Of a stretch of 64,000 nt of DNA, positions 1 through 11,964 are shown piece after piece. Each line of letters starts with the position of its first letter. Position 1 is the first letter of the stretch. The DNA is from Epiperipatus broadwayi (Eukaryota > Onychophora > Udeonychophora > Euonychophora > Peripatidae): positions 1,386,001 through 1,450,000 of the forward strand of contig JAQFVV010012536.1 in the NCBI GenBank assembly GCA_028023455.1, in the 5' to 3' direction. Below the pieces are notes generated by a model. The model was not told the origin of the DNA. It saw only the letters and a list, made by a program, of their open reading frames with translations, and made no database searches. A program made the position numbers and the translations under genes.

Positions 1-119
1 TTCTTTTTAAATCTTGTGTATTATATGAACCTCTTTTTTATTACTATTTTATAACCTTAGGAATATGAATTTTTTCCTAGAGTACAGGCTTTTTCATACT
101 AGCACTTCTATATGTAATA

Positions 120-460
120 TATAGGGGGTTTGAAATCAGTCTTTCACAAGGTGGGCTTTGAGCATTCCATCATCAGATTTTCAATGAAATGGATGGCTGA
201 AGAGTTATGGGGTAGAGTGGTTTGAAACCTGTCCATTAAAGTATGAAGATTGGTTATCTTAATATAAGCTGAGTTTTGATTGTATATATGTGTGGAGATG
301 ATAATCTGGACCAACTGACGAGTACCGGTTTAGCACAAAATACATATTTAGCACGAAATACGTATATTGGTGATTATTTATCTTTTCAACATGTGTGTGA
401 TCAAGTGTGTCAGTGGTATGAGATAGCATGGATGGTTTCTGAGTTCAAACCTTAGGAATA
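120..460 (+). repeat. Hammerhead-bearing repeat with terminal inverted repeats (HH-TIR), copy 1
   Basis: Sequence related to this copy recurs on the other strand at 1318-1545, 41834-41945 and 57592-58335, and as a collapsed palindrome at 22484-22628. The left end (GGGGGTTTGAAATCAG) and the right end (TTTCTGAGTTCAAACC) are imperfect inverted repeats. The middle carries a hammerhead-type core, annotated separately. The inverted-repeat ends resemble a tRNA box B (GTTCAAATCC), so a Pol III-transcribed SINE-like origin is possible, as known for the schistosome Sm-alpha element. No coding capacity is visible. Confidence 0.6.
295..380 (+). ncRNA. Candidate type I hammerhead ribozyme (degenerate)
   Basis: The core CTGACGAG lies at 315-322 and GAAA at 355-358. 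Stem I can form between ATAATC (301-306) plus CCAA (311-314) on the 5' side and TTGG (367-370) plus GATTAT (372-377) on the 3' side, with an internal loop between, as in natural type I hammerheads. Stem III would be the very short AUAC/GUAU at 358-365. Between the core halves a ~20-base piece (TTTAGCAC.AAATAC) is present twice, so loop II is enlarged and this copy is probably inactive. Stem II is GUAC/GCAC with one mismatch. The architecture is seen in the sequence; activity is not claimed. Confidence 0.5.
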
Positions 461-930
461 TTAATTTATATTATACTCTCTTTCAACGATAGACCAAAAG
501 TTATTTTACTGCAATATTATTTTAGTAACATAACCTATATTAACAAAAAAATTAAAAAATATTATTATGGAAAAATCAATCAGAAGTCTGACAAACAGTT
601 TTGTGTAAACAGACTTATATGAAAAAAAGATTATAAACTTTTATTGCTTTAATGCATTTAAGGCATATCTTCTTTGAGTGATTATATTTTAGAAGTTTTA
701 CTATTTTAAAAACATTTTTATAATGCCTGTATTTTATTTAAATAAAAAATATATTATTTGAAATTTTATTTTTTAAATAATTTATAGAGTAATGAATGTC
801 TCTATAATTAATAATTTTATAACAAATAAAGTTAATACAATTTACAAATGTAAAAAGACTTTTTTCAAAAATTCCTCTGTTTTTTTTTTTTTTCTTTTTT
901 TTGTTAAATGTCAGAGCAAAAGATTAAAAT
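461..930. other. AT-rich sequence, nothing recognised
   Basis: Very AT-rich, with homopolymer runs and no open frame or repeat that I recognise. It ends in the left target-site copy of the SINE that follows. Confidence 0.5.
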
Positions 931-946
931 TAGTTTTAAGTAGACA

Positions 947-1045
947 AGCGTTGGTGGCCGAGTGGTTAGCACAGCTGCCTTACAAGCAGTTGTTCCGGGG
1001 TTCGCTTCCCGGCCGACGCTTTGACATATTAAAAAAAAAAAAAAA
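947..1045 (+). mobile_element. tRNA-like SINE, short subtype (TAC anticodon)
   Basis: A 74-base tRNA-like body (947-1020) is followed by TTGACATATT and poly-A. The acceptor strands AGCGTTG (947-953) and CGACGCT (1014-1020) pair fully with one G-U. Box A is TGGCCGAGTGG and box B is GGTTCGCTTCC. The anticodon arm CTGC/GCAG encloses a 7-base loop CTTACAA, giving TAC (Val-like). Near-identical direct repeats, TAGTTTTAAGTAGA at 931 and TAGTTGTAAGTAAA at 1046, flank it and look like target duplications. The poor D-stem and the dispersed copies argue for a SINE rather than a working tRNA gene. Confidence 0.8.
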
Positions 1046-1317
1046 TAGTTGTAAGTAAAATGAATTTTCATTCATAAAGGAAAGTTTTTTTTTTTTCAAT
1101 TTTCATATTACCAAACTGTTTTATTATTCAAGTCTAGTTTTGTCCATTTTCAATATATATATATTGCATAATACTATAAATGATTTTACAATAATAGTTA
1201 CAATATTTATTTATTTATAGCGCAAAATAATTTAAAGTTTTTGTTTAAATGTATCCATAATTTTGTTTCTATAGAAGGGCAAGAATCTTACATACGTAGA
1301 CCAAATTGTTGCAATAT

Positions 1318-1545
1318 ATATAAATGTAGCTAAAGGGATTTGAACTCAGGATTTTTCAGTTTATTTACCTCAAGCAACCAATACACATTACCACATATAT
1401 ATGAAAAAGATACACGATCCCCAATATATAAATTCCACGCAGAAGCAGCAGTCATCTATTAGGCCAGATCATAATCACCCACACATATATACAATCAGCG
1501 CTTGATTTATATTAAGATAGCAATTGAACACGATGGTCAATTCCA
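1318..1545 (-). repeat. HH-TIR repeat, copy 2
   Basis: The reverse strand repeats the order seen in copy 1: a TATCTTAATATAAA segment, then TGTATATATGTGTGGG, the hammerhead region, ATTGGGGATC, TGTGTATTGGTT and GAGTTCAAATCCCTTTAGC. The core is decayed to AATAGATGAC and TGGAATT, so no active ribozyme is expected. It matches 57592-58335 over most of its length. Confidence 0.6.
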
Positions 1546-3149
1546 GAAATAAATATGCTCCAAGAAGCTTTGCTATTCAGAGTTAATAAATAAAATAGTG
1601 TTGTAATTATCCCCTCTTGTACTTTTTAATAAAAAAAAGTGATTTATATAAATATGGAATTATAATTGCTAAAATTACAAATTTAAAAATTTAATTAAAT
1701 GAAAATTTGGCAAATAAATCTATTATTTTATAATTATTATAATTTTTATGATCATATAAAGAAACATTCATATACAGATATAGGACAATGAAGATTTATT
1801 CAACCACGTGATTAAATTGTTGTTCCTGCCATCTATTGATAATATAAGTAAACAAAATTCGAGTTAACTATTCTCTTTTTTTTTCATTTAATTTTTTTTA
1901 ATTATATAAGTATCGCAAACGAATGGACCGTGAATATGATTTATAGCATAGTTCCGATAGTTATGATACATGAATGCTTACATATAAAAACAAATGCATA
2001 CGACTGGAAAAAGGAAAAAAGGCGTGGATTTTTTTAGTAAAATGTAAATATATATGAAAGAGAAGTGTAGCGTTCTAATTATAGATAAATTAGATAAGAG
2101 CTTATCAACTATATATAAAATACAATTTTATAAGTCAAACTTTTTTTTTTTCAATTAGAATTCGTTTCTTTTTTTGAAGTGGCTATTAAATAATGAAAGC
2201 TGAGGACTAAATGAGATAATTTTTCTCTTATACAAGTCCCTCTTCACATCCCAAGATAAAATATTCTCTCTTTCTATCCACCCATCCCATCTCTCTCTCT
2301 CCCCCTCCTCTATTGTTATTGCAGCAGTTTGTAATTATTTAATTATGTTTTCTGACTGCCTGTTGATAGTCAGTACGGAAAAGCAATGAATGAAGTTTCC
2401 TCACACTTTTCCACGCATGCTCTTTAGCTTTAAACTTAATTTGATATCGTCTTAAAAATACTAGTTTGATATTGATTTAAAAGTATTTAAATCTTGTAAA
2501 TTGATAGATGTGCATTGATTAATGAAGGACAGATAGACCAGTAGATGGGTGGTTGGATGATGGACAAATGGTTTAATAGATGGTTAGTTGAGATTATATA
2601 TGTGTGGATAGATGTTTGGGTAAAGACAGAGATGGATAGAAAAATAGAAAGAGATCAAAGTTTTGGTAGAAGTTATTTATTTATACCATTATTTTAGATA
2701 AAGAAATTATCTTATGCTAATCTATTGGTAAACAGTGGAATAAGAGACACACATGGCAATAAGAAAATATATTGATGTATCTATTTATTTATTTTTAAAT
2801 ATGTAAATCTTTAATAGGAAATTCGTGGAGTTTCACTTTTATTAAAATATAAATAGTTAATTTACTTGAAGAATCAGATAAATTGTCGTCCTACACACTA
2901 ATCATTACACATAGAAGAGTTAGTTATATGTGATAACTAATAAAATACATTAATTAGTCATCTAAATTATAAGCTAATATTATATTTATCTGAAAACTAA
3001 ATATCAAGTAAGAATGTAACACCAAATTGTTTTGCCTGGGAATTTCCCCTAAGGTTTAAAAAGTAAGCTAGCGTTATAGAATAATTATTAAAAAAAGAGA
3101 GTGTTGTGTGTTCATTAGGTTTGTATGTATGCAGACTGAACACCATGGT
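1546..3149. other. AT-rich sequence, nothing recognised
   Basis: No gene, RNA or repeat that I can name. A short CT-rich tract lies at 2222-2315 and a GGATGG-type imperfect repeat (TAGATGG, TGGATGATGG) at 2525-2640. Confidence 0.4.
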
Positions 3150-3285
3150 TTTTTTTTAAATCTTTTACAATCTCTTGGGACCCAGTTTAAGTCTCCACTT
3201 ATACATCTATTATCATCTCTTCTAGCAATATAATCAGACGAGCTCCATTTTGATCCTCTTTCAGAGATGCCAATGGGACATGTTT
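3150..3285 (-). pseudogene. RTE-type LINE fragment, 3' end of coding region
   Basis: The stretch beginning TTTTACAATCTCTTGG and including TATCATCTCTTCTAGC matches the 3'-terminal coding part of the better copy at 54600-54780, which encodes WAGHIARR and RWTIEILNG on the minus strand. Only about 130 bases remain and no frame is open. Confidence 0.55.
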
Positions 3286-3713
3286 AAGATCAAATTATTT
3301 AGCTGATGTGTGATAATTTTATTTAATAAAAAATTAAGTGTATATTTTTATTAATAAGTTTTACTTATCATAATACCCTGGACTATCTGTAAAGAAAGTT
3401 AAAAAACCTTTAATAATCTCATTGCATAGCACAAGCCTCTAAAACAGCCATCTAAAGAGAAATTGTAAAGAAGAAAACATTTCTAACTTCTACACAGTGA
3501 AGTTTTTACATTTTTCATTCTTCTAGCTAAGTATAGTTAGAGACCCATTGTCTGATCAATATTGTTAGATCAATTAAGATGTTATTGACAGATTATTGAA
3601 AAAAAATCATAACCCCATTGGAAGCTAAAAATAAATTTTAAACTTTATCATACCTGGATTTAAATTTTCAATCATAAGTTTAATAAACAAATGTTCTCCC
3701 AACTCCAAGACTT

Positions 3714-4057
3714 TCACATGATCGCCATTTCTTATGCTTTCTTATAACTGTTATTAAAACAGGCAAAACTCTCCATACAGCACTGCCACACAGTGCAAGC
3801 CAGAGTAAACAATGGATGCCAGAAGGCTTGTGCATAAAATCCCCATCTAGTGCCTACTCATTAGATCCTAAGATCTAGATGCAGTGCTCTCAGATCCAAG
3901 GCTTCTCCCTGATGAAGGCCACAAGCCAGAAACTAGTCTGGGGATATTGAATGAGTAGGCACTGGATGGGGAATATGCACACACCTTCTGGCATTTATTG
4001 CTTATTCTCACTTGCACTGTGTGGCAGTGCTATATGGACAGTTTTGCCTGGTTTTAG
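3714..4057. mobile_element. HR455 snap-back copy with 11-bp target duplication
   Basis: The left arm (3750-3852) is the reverse complement of the right arm (3945-4057), and the single loop contains the hammerhead-like core CTGATGA...GAAAC near 3910. The right end is the family hallmark GTTTTGCCTGGTTTTA. CTCCAAGACTT flanks the insertion at 3703-3713 and 4058-4068, a perfect 11-bp direct repeat. The inverted arrangement resembles snap-back copies described for Penelope-like elements (inference). Confidence 0.75.
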
Positions 4058-4317
4058 CTCCAAGACTTCATCAAGGATGTTTAACTTTGACTATACTACT
4101 CTTGATAGTTAGTTCTAATACGTGTAAGTTTCTGATTTCTAGAGAGTAAATACTATTTTGCCATACTTGGTCATCTGTATTTGATGTAACAAATAAATTT
4201 TCATTTGCAGTAAATTGACAAGAATAGGCTTGTTACTTTTCACTCTATTCTCTCAAGATAAAAATATCACAAAAACAGACGATTTTGTCCTAAGACCACA
4301 TCTTTTGAATTGATTTT

Positions 4318-4882
4318 ATATTTAGAAAATATAAATTGAATGCAGTAATTTGTGATAACATGTTGGACTATTTCCATCATCTATCACTAAATATTGAATG
4401 TCCAAAAAATTTAAACGTTTCCAAATTCTAATGATTGTTAGTAATAACATCCAAGTCAGTACATAATACAGGTTAATAGACAACACAGGTTAGTAGATTA
4501 CATAAATTTTCAGGTGGTATTATTCTCCATTCTTCTTCAGGTGTTGCTGGCCTGACCAGTGATAATGCTAACATAGGAGGTGAATTAAAGTCATCTTCAG
4601 GTGTATCTACCCTGACCAGCATCAATGATAGCATAGGACTCACACTAAAGGTGCAAGTTAGATTCCTATACTAGAATTGTCACTGATCAAACCAGAAATA
4701 CCTGAAGAAGAGTGGAGGATACTATTCAAAAAATTATATAATCTAATTTGTGTTAATACTAATAGTTGTTTTTGTATTTGGAAATGTTTAAATAAAGTTT
4801 AAAATTTTCTAGACATTTAACATTTAATGATAGATTAGGGAAATAATTCAACATATTATCACTTTTAAAATACCATCATTGC
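4318..4882. repeat. Long foldback repeat (family F), copy 1
   Basis: Arms at about 4335-4555 and 4698-4880 are inverted copies. The outer ends read GTGATAACATGTTGGAC on the left and, on the opposite strand, GTGATAATATGTTGAA. Inside, CCTGAAGAAG-type sequence appears in both arms and a CTTCAGGTGTTGCTGGCC stretch near the centre. No coding capacity. A second copy follows at 5005 and a single arm lies at 56815. Confidence 0.6.
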
Positions 4883-5004
4883 AAATCATAAGGTAAACAC
4901 TAATGTAATAATAGTAATTATAAAATCTACTACTTGTAGGCAGGGGGGTGGGAATATGACAAGCAACCAATGTTATAATGTTTCCCTGAAAGTTTGTGGT
5001 AATA

Positions 5005-5445
5005 GCACTTCATTTATAATTATATGTTAGACTAATTCTATCATCCAGAATTGTTAAATGTTTTTTTTTTAAATTCAAACTTTTCCAAATACATTCATCT
5101 GCTAGTAATAACACACATTAAGTGTAAAACACAATGTTTTAAATTGTATTATTCTGTTACCTTTTTTGGGTGTCGTTAGTAAGTCTAGTGGCAGTATTAG
5201 TATAGGAATTGAACTGGAATCTTGAAATTTATAAACACTAACTAGTGGTTCCAAGTTCACTTTCTATGCTATTACTGTAATTAGTTAAGTCTAACAGCTA
5301 GGAAAGAGAGGAGAATCATACCATTAGAATATTGTATTATTTATTAACCTGTGTGTGATTACTAATAGTTAAATATTGTTGTCATTTAACTATTAGCTCT
5401 ATGTGATTCAAATAGTCCAACATGTAGTTATAACAAATATTAAAA
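5005..5445. repeat. Long foldback repeat (family F), copy 2
   Basis: The left arm contains ATATGTTAGACTAATTC and the right arm, on the opposite strand, ACATGTTGGACTATTTG, matching the ends of copy 1. Inner segments (GTTACC, TAGTATAGGAATTGAACTG) parallel those of the first copy. More diverged than copy 1. Confidence 0.5.
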
Positions 5446-5449
5446 TAAT

Positions 5450-5815
5450 AGCAGCCACTCCAAAAACAGTAGCGCCACCTAGTGCAAGCCTTATAAATCA
5501 AAATGCAAAATTTGTGCAAAAAATCCCTATCTAGTGCCTACTCATCTAATATCCCCAGAACATTTTCTAACTTGTGGCTTTCATCAGTGCGGAGCCTTGG
5601 ATCTGAGAGCACTGCACCTAGATCTTAGGAGGATCTCATGCAACCCTCCAGCAACCACCTTATATCTATTTAATTAACTATAAAGCTATAAGTGCAAGGT
5701 GAAAGCCCAGTAAAGTTTTCAATCCAAGCTGAATCGCTTGTATATTCATTTCGATCTGAACTCAGTTTGGTACCTATACATTTTGGTATCTTCGGTTTTT
5801 TAAAAACCACTATTT
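5450..5815 (-). repeat. HR455 single unit
   Basis: Carries the family blocks in antisense order: CAGTAGCGCCACCTAGTGC, CCCTATCTAGTGCCTACTC, the hammerhead-like core (antisense, near 5560-5590), GGATCTGAGAGCACTGCACC and CTGAACTCAGTTTGGTACC. Diverged, with a small insertion after TCTTAGGA. No clear target duplication. Confidence 0.7.
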
Positions 5816-6900
5816 TATAACAAATGTCAAGAGTCTTATTCTGATTCTTCAGTTTCATTCCTATAGCAATTTGACAATTTAAATCTTTTCAAAAAATATT
5901 AACAATTTGACGATTAAATTTTTTAAAAAATATTTTTAACGTTGGAAAACATTTTATTTACACTAAAAATGACTATTTATTTTCCCATAAAAATATTAGA
6001 AATATGTCGTATTGAATTAAAGATTTTTAAATGACTTCTCAGATTTTAAAAGGTCAGTTTTGTCACTGACTGACTGTTTACAAACATCCAAATTAAAAAT
6101 TTGTTACATTTTGCTACTAAAGGTCACTCTAGAAACGAGTTTAAAATAAGAAGATAATTCATTTACTAAATCCTTCATATGTTTACATCGTATATTTATT
6201 TTTTATATAAAATATACATAGTTACTTATAAAATGATTTTTTGGAAAAAAAATATTGAACAAAGAGCAAAGATATATATATATTTGCGTTAAAGATGGTT
6301 TGATGCTTTTGTTTGGCATTGCTATTGTTTATACAGAGTTAAACCAGATATAGCCATTGAAATATCACTGTTGTATGACTATCTCACTACACAGACAGAT
6401 CCAGTGATAAGATGACTAGTTCTCACTCCAAGTATTTTGCAGCACTATTTTTAAATCAAGGCAGGTAGATGTTACGCGGTAACAAGGGTAACCTATGTAA
6501 CACAAATATTTTAAGGTCCTTGCATAACCATATTACGAGTTATAATATTAAATGTGACAGTAAGCTTTGTACCTTAGTTGATCATTTATATTACTCTACC
6601 TATCATCACAAAATCTTGCAAACCACTTGAAAACATTCTTGTGATTTATGATTTCCTGTCTTACACAGTTTGAATCATGTCAAATATATCAGTAAGAATT
6701 TTATCCAATTTAAACTATATTTAGTATTAGAATGTTCTATCATCAGTTAACACATCAAACACAATGGCATATCTCATGTCATAATTTGTATATCTTAAAA
6801 AAATTTTGTGGTGAAAAGTTAAACTAAATTACCATAACAAACGTGTTGATTCAGACATAGCAGAGGGCTTGGAGAAGAAATCAGTCATAAGTTCTTTTTC
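5816..6900. other. AT-rich sequence, nothing recognised
   Basis: No feature supported apart from AT-rich runs and a short TA repeat near 6273. Confidence 0.4.
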
Positions 6901-7528
6901 AAAACAGGCAAAACTCACTATACATATTGCCACACACAGCAAGATAGAGTAATAAATGGATGCCAGAAGACTTGTGCATAAAATCCATATCTGGTGCCTA
7001 TTCATCCAATATCCTCAGACTAGTTTCTGGCTTGTGGCCTTCGTCAGTGAGGAACCTTGGATCTGAGAGCACTGCACCTAGATCTTAGGATCTAATGCAA
7101 CCCTCCAGCAGCCACCTTTTATCTCCATTTAACTACAAAACTATGAGTCTTAAACTGAAAACACCTTAATGTTTTCAATTCAAGCCTATTAGCTTATATA
7201 GTCATATGGGTCTGAACTCAGTTCAGCACCCATACATTTTGGGGTCTTTGGTTCTTTAATAACCATAGCCATCACTATCCTATTAGGCAGGATTGGTTTT
7301 AAGTCAATAAACATCACATGACCACCACTTCTTATGCTTGTGTATAACTGTTTTAAAACAGGCAAAACTCACTATACATATTGCCACACACAGCAAGCTA
7401 AAGTAATCAATGGATGTCAGAAGGCTTGTGCATAAAATCCCTATCTAGTGCCTACTCATCCAATTTCCCCAGATTAGTTTCTGGCTTGTGGCCTTCATCA
7501 GTGAGGAGCCTTGGATCTGAGAGCACTA
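6901..7528 (-). repeat. HR455 tandem, about 1.4 units, period 454 bp
   Basis: AAAACAGGCAAAACTCACT occurs at 6901 and again at 7355, and the antisense hammerhead core begins at 7023 and again at 7477, both giving a 454-bp period. The first core (7023-7047) reads CTGACGA...GAAAC on the minus strand. The second (7477-7501) reads CTGATGA...GAAAC with a GGC/GCC stem II. Head-to-tail units with one hammerhead-like motif each are the arrangement of retrozymes and PLE pseudo-LTRs. Confidence 0.8.
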
Positions 7529-8455
7529 TGATATAATGTGTATATCTTACAATTGTATATCTTATGAATTACTAAATGTGATTTCTAATTATAAATGCAA
7601 GTTCTGTTTGGATAATTGAAATATATCTTATGTTGGTCTTTATAACTTAACTTCAATCACTTTATCAAACACAACATCACTTTGAATATCAATTGCATAG
7701 CATTAAGGTGTAAAATAACATAATTGTATTATGGATATTCAGAGTTCTAATCATTTTAGCATGAATGGGTTTCATGGTTTAGAAGGTTTTCCAAAAGCAT
7801 AAAAGTGAAGATTATTGAAATTTTATTATTTAACATATGGGGTCAGCACATTAAAATTCAAAACCAGCAAAATATGTACCTTTTTGGGGTCTTCCACATT
7901 CACGGTTGGGAGAATCTATAAATTCCTACTTGTGTAACATATAATAACATCTATCCTAGCCTGGTATGATTCTGTTAATCTTCGACCAGAGTTTTTTTGG
8001 AAAGGGAAAAAGCAGGTACTCAGAGGGTAGAGTATTCTATTAGAGTGTGATTATTTATGTTGAAGTTATTGCAGTGATGTATCCACATGCTTTTCATGTC
8101 TGATGTGAGTGACAGCTTAGAATTAACAATAAGCCAGAGAAGCACCCTTGATTTTAACTGACGTTTGGAGGACTGTTCCAAGTGAGATGGATTAGATAAT
8201 TTGACAGCTAAACAAGCTTATTGAATTCATTGATATTTGGATACCTGGGTCTGAGATTATCTTGAAAATATATGAGAATGTAAGTACCCATTCTACTGGT
8301 GCTGATTTAAGAGTGCCAAAAATGAGGACATTTATCAAATAAATGACTTTAAAATTTGATATTTGTTTATCACAATTGATGTAAAATACCGAAAAATTAA
8401 GTTTTAACTTTAGTAGGAAAATGGCAGTACAAAATATAAACATATTTATGGTAAT
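7529..8455. other. Unassigned, possibly decayed 5' part of the following LINE
   Basis: No open frame and no repeat that I can name. From about 7850 the base composition is less AT-biased and contains peptide-like stretches, which would fit a decayed endonuclease region upstream of the LINE at 8456, but no endonuclease motif is readable. Confidence 0.3.
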
Positions 8456-11130
8456 GTGATGGAAAATAGAAATAAAAGTAGAAACAGTAGTAAAAGATGT
8501 GGATGGAGAGTGAATGATAAGAATGAGTTGGAAGGGTATAAAATACAAGTTGAAGAAACCATGAAAGAGTTGGTTGGAAATGAATATGAGGACTGGTGTG
8601 ATGAAATAGAAAAAGTGGCAAATAGGGTTTTAGGTGAGAATATTCAGAAGAATAAAAGTAATAGAAAAATAAGAGTTAGTAAAACTGTAAAAGAGAGGGG
8701 GAAAGCATGCAGAGAATATAAGTGTGCTATTAAGAACAAAGAAAGTGAAAAAGATATTAATGCTAAATGGGAAAAATACTTAGAAAAGAAGAAATTAGCT
8801 AAAATAGATAGTTATAGAGAGAGAATGAAACTAAATAGTAAATTATTGGATGATATTAATAAAAGTGAAAGAGATGGGAGTAAAAAATTTTGGAATTACA
8901 TTAAAAGGAGAAATTTAGGGAGAGAGAGATAGTATTACTGGATGAGGAGGGAATAGAGTGTAGCTCTAGAGAAGAATTAGAGAGAATATTGAATAGTTAT
9001 GTAATGGATATAGAAAAGATGTTAATTGTGAAGGACAGAGGGATAGAAAATATGAAAGCATATAGTAGTGGGAATATTAGGTTTACAGAAAATGAACTGA
9101 ATGAGGCAGGGAAGAAATTGAGAAGTGGTAAGGCAAGAGGGTTAGATGGATGGGCAGCAGCAATGGTAATGAATTTAGGGTGTAGGGCAAAAGTAAAGTT
9201 ACTATCATGTTTTAATAAAATGGCACAGAAAAGAGTTTTTCTGGGTAGTTGGAGTAATATGGGAATAAGATTATTATTTAAAGGAAAAGGTAAGGATCAT
9301 AGAAAGTTAAATAATTATAGACCGATAGCAGTAACATCAGTTTTATATAAAGTTTGTTCATATATGGTGGCTGGAAGAATTGCAAAATGGATGGAAGAAA
9401 ATAATGTAGTGGGGGAAATACAAGGAGGTTTTAGGTCAGATAGGTGTATAGGAGATAGTTTATTTGTAGTTACACAACTTATGGATATGAGTAGAAATTC
9501 AGGTAGACAGTGATATATGAGTTTTATAGATATAGAGAAGGCATATGATAGAGTGAATAGAAATAGATTATGGATAAGTTTAGCAAATCTGGGAATGGAT
9601 GAAGCTTTAGTGGATGTTATTAAGAAATTATATGAAAATAATTACTATACATATCAATTAGGGGATATAGAATCAGTTAAAGTTAAAAATAGAGTGGGGA
9701 CTGAGGCAAGGATGCCCTATGTCACCTGTTTTGATTGTGTTGTATTTGAGTGAAATGGAGAGATCAATTGAAAGACTAGGAAAAGGGATAGAGAGACTGT
9801 TAATAGGTGACAAAAGAGTATATACATTGTCAGGTCTTTTTTTTTGCGGATGATGTTTTTTTGTGTGCAGAAAGAAGAGAAGATATGGAAGTTATGCCGA
9901 GAACATGTGCAAGGGCAAAGATTTCTTATTGGGAAATATAAAGTTAAGTGTGGTGAATAGATATAGATATTTGGGAATCATCTTGAGTAATAAAAAAATT
10001 GCTTGGATGAATGGGAGAAAAAATTGATAAATGAAGCAAAGAAAAGAAAGGGATTGATAAAGAAATTAACAGTGTTTTCATATAATAAATATGATGTAGC
10101 TAGAATTGTATAGAAGGGAGTGGAAGTAGCAGTGTTAACATACAGCAATGATGCATTATGCGTTAGTAAAGGTGTATTAGATTACTTAGAAAAAGTACAA
10201 AGGGAAGTAGGAAAACATGCATTAGATGCAGAGGTGTGGATAGCAAAGGAGGCAATTCAAGGAGAAATGGGATAGTCAAGTTTTTATATGAGGGGTGCAA
10301 AAAGCAAATTGAAAATGTTTGGTAGATTGCAGTTTATGGATAATAAAAGAATAGCCAAAATAGTATTTAATTGGGTTACAAGTAAAGGGCAGACAACAAG
10401 ATGGGTGAGAAAGGTAATGTGGTATGCAGAAGACTTGGATAAAGAATTTATGTCAGTATACTTGTACAAAAAGTGGGATGATTGTGTTAGGAGGATTGTT
10501 GAGTGTTTTAGTGGTAAGGAGTAGGATAGAAGAATAGATGCATTAATAAAGAATAGGGAGTTGGAGAGATGGAGAACTAGCATGGAGAGTAAAACACATT
10601 TAAATATATATACAAGTAAACGGAACATTGGGTGTGAGTTAATTTATGATAATATTAAGGAAAGTAATTTATTGTTTAAGGCTCAAGCAAGATCTTTAGC
10701 AACAAGGGAATATACATGTAAATGGAAAAATATGGATGATTTAGTCTGCAAGTTGTGTAAGGAAGGCATAGAAAATATTAGGCGTCTGTTACTACAATGT
10801 AAATGCTTGTAAGCAAAAAGGGTACAAATAATGAAGTTATGGAAGATTAAATATGAACAAAGTAATTATTTAGAAAGTGAGTTATTGGTTTTTATGCTAG
10901 GTTTGGGAAAAGATAAGGTGGATTTAGATATGAAGGTCATGGCGTTGACAAAGATTATGTTGTGGAAATGGAATGGAGCAGATTATGGGAAAACTTAAGG
11001 TGGAGAATGGAAAGGAAAGTCAAAGTGGCTAACAGGTTTCTCTGGGCATAGCTGCTGAGAGATTCCTGACTCCATTTAAGCAGAAGTCACAGTGCATCAC
11101 ATTACATCACATCACATTATAATGCAACTA
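8456..11130 (+). pseudogene. Decayed non-LTR retrotransposon (LINE) with reverse transcriptase
   Basis: Three frame-broken blocks line up as one ORF2-like gene. Residues from 8456-8932 form a lysine-rich linker ending KKFWNYIKRRN. The RT begins about 8989 with GKARGLDGW, LNNYRPIAVTSVLYKV and EIQGGFRSDRC, then a stop at 9511, then MSFIDIEKAYDRVNR (catalytic D). A frameshift near 9690 restores GLRQGCPMSPVL, and a second near 9840 restores FADD (9846-9860). The C-terminal block (10288-10812) ends in a cysteine-rich CKLCKEG...LLLQCKC motif like the zinc-finger-like end of several LINE clades. The 3' tail is a CATCA-type repeat at 11090-11115. Inactive; clade not assigned. Confidence 0.85.
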
Positions 11131-11964
11131 AAAAATACATATTTTGTAAATGATAAGTTTTTAAACAGATGAAGCACTTCAAACCTTAAAATTACAGTAC
11201 ATTATATTTTTAATTAAACTAATGATAATTCATTAATTAGGACTCTATATATAAGTGCATAATTATTCAAAAATGTCGATTTAAAAAATGAAATTGCATA
11301 TAATGGAAGCTCTACACTAAAAGATGGTGTCTTTATAAATTTTCCAGTAGATATTTATTGGATAAATCAAATTTGGCTACTTGTGTCTATGGGTTGATAT
11401 ATCATGCATGTATGGTATGTAAGCCAATAAACATCACATATCACCTTTTGCCTGTTTTAATGTTGGTATGTCTAAATTATGAGTTTTGATATAAATTTTG
11501 TTCTAAACTGAAAAAAACTATTAGTGAAACTTTTGACATGATGCAAAGTGTAGCCTTGAATCACAAAAATATTTTTTAGTACTTTGTAAAATTTTGAGAT
11601 GGAAGGGGGAGCATTGAAGACAATCCATGCACAGTCATATTTCATGTTATAACTCATAATCCAGACATGGTAGATCTTAAACTTACTGTTGCTAGTAACT
11701 AAACTATGATAACTAAACTATGACATTGTATTACGTGTATTGATTCAGAGATGCCACAGCAGTAAACATGAAGAGAGAAGTGATTATCTTTTCACTTATA
11801 CACTGTAAAATTTCTGACATACTTTGTTAGTGGTATTAGTAATAAAAAAAAATGAATTCCAAGGCACAGCACATGAAAATGCTAGTCAGTGGGGCATTGT
11901 TTATTATTGGTTCTTCTTACTTTGAAAAAATATTCTGAGGAAAAAAATTATATAATTTTTTCCT
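11131..11964. other. AT-rich sequence, nothing recognised
   Basis: Sequence between the LINE tail and the next HR455 copy. No open frame or repeat that I can support. Confidence 0.4.

Noticed and set aside
947-1020. Functional tRNA-Val gene
   Set aside because: Acceptor and anticodon arms pair, but the D-arm is poor, it has a poly-A tail and probable target duplications, and similar copies are dispersed with altered anticodons.
792-1058. 88-residue open frame
   Set aside because: It overlaps the SINE and poly-T/poly-A runs; the C-terminal half is a translation of the tRNA-like sequence.
7023-7501. Calling HR455 a canonical active hammerhead ribozyme
   Set aside because: Core and stem II fit, but stem I next to the core does not pair in the standard register and an extra base lies beside stem III. 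Kept as hammerhead-like only.
8192-8621. Minus-strand open frames of 118 and 74 residues
   Set aside because: They are shadows of the plus-strand LINE and rich in Phe/Ser/Leu from antisense purine-rich sequence.
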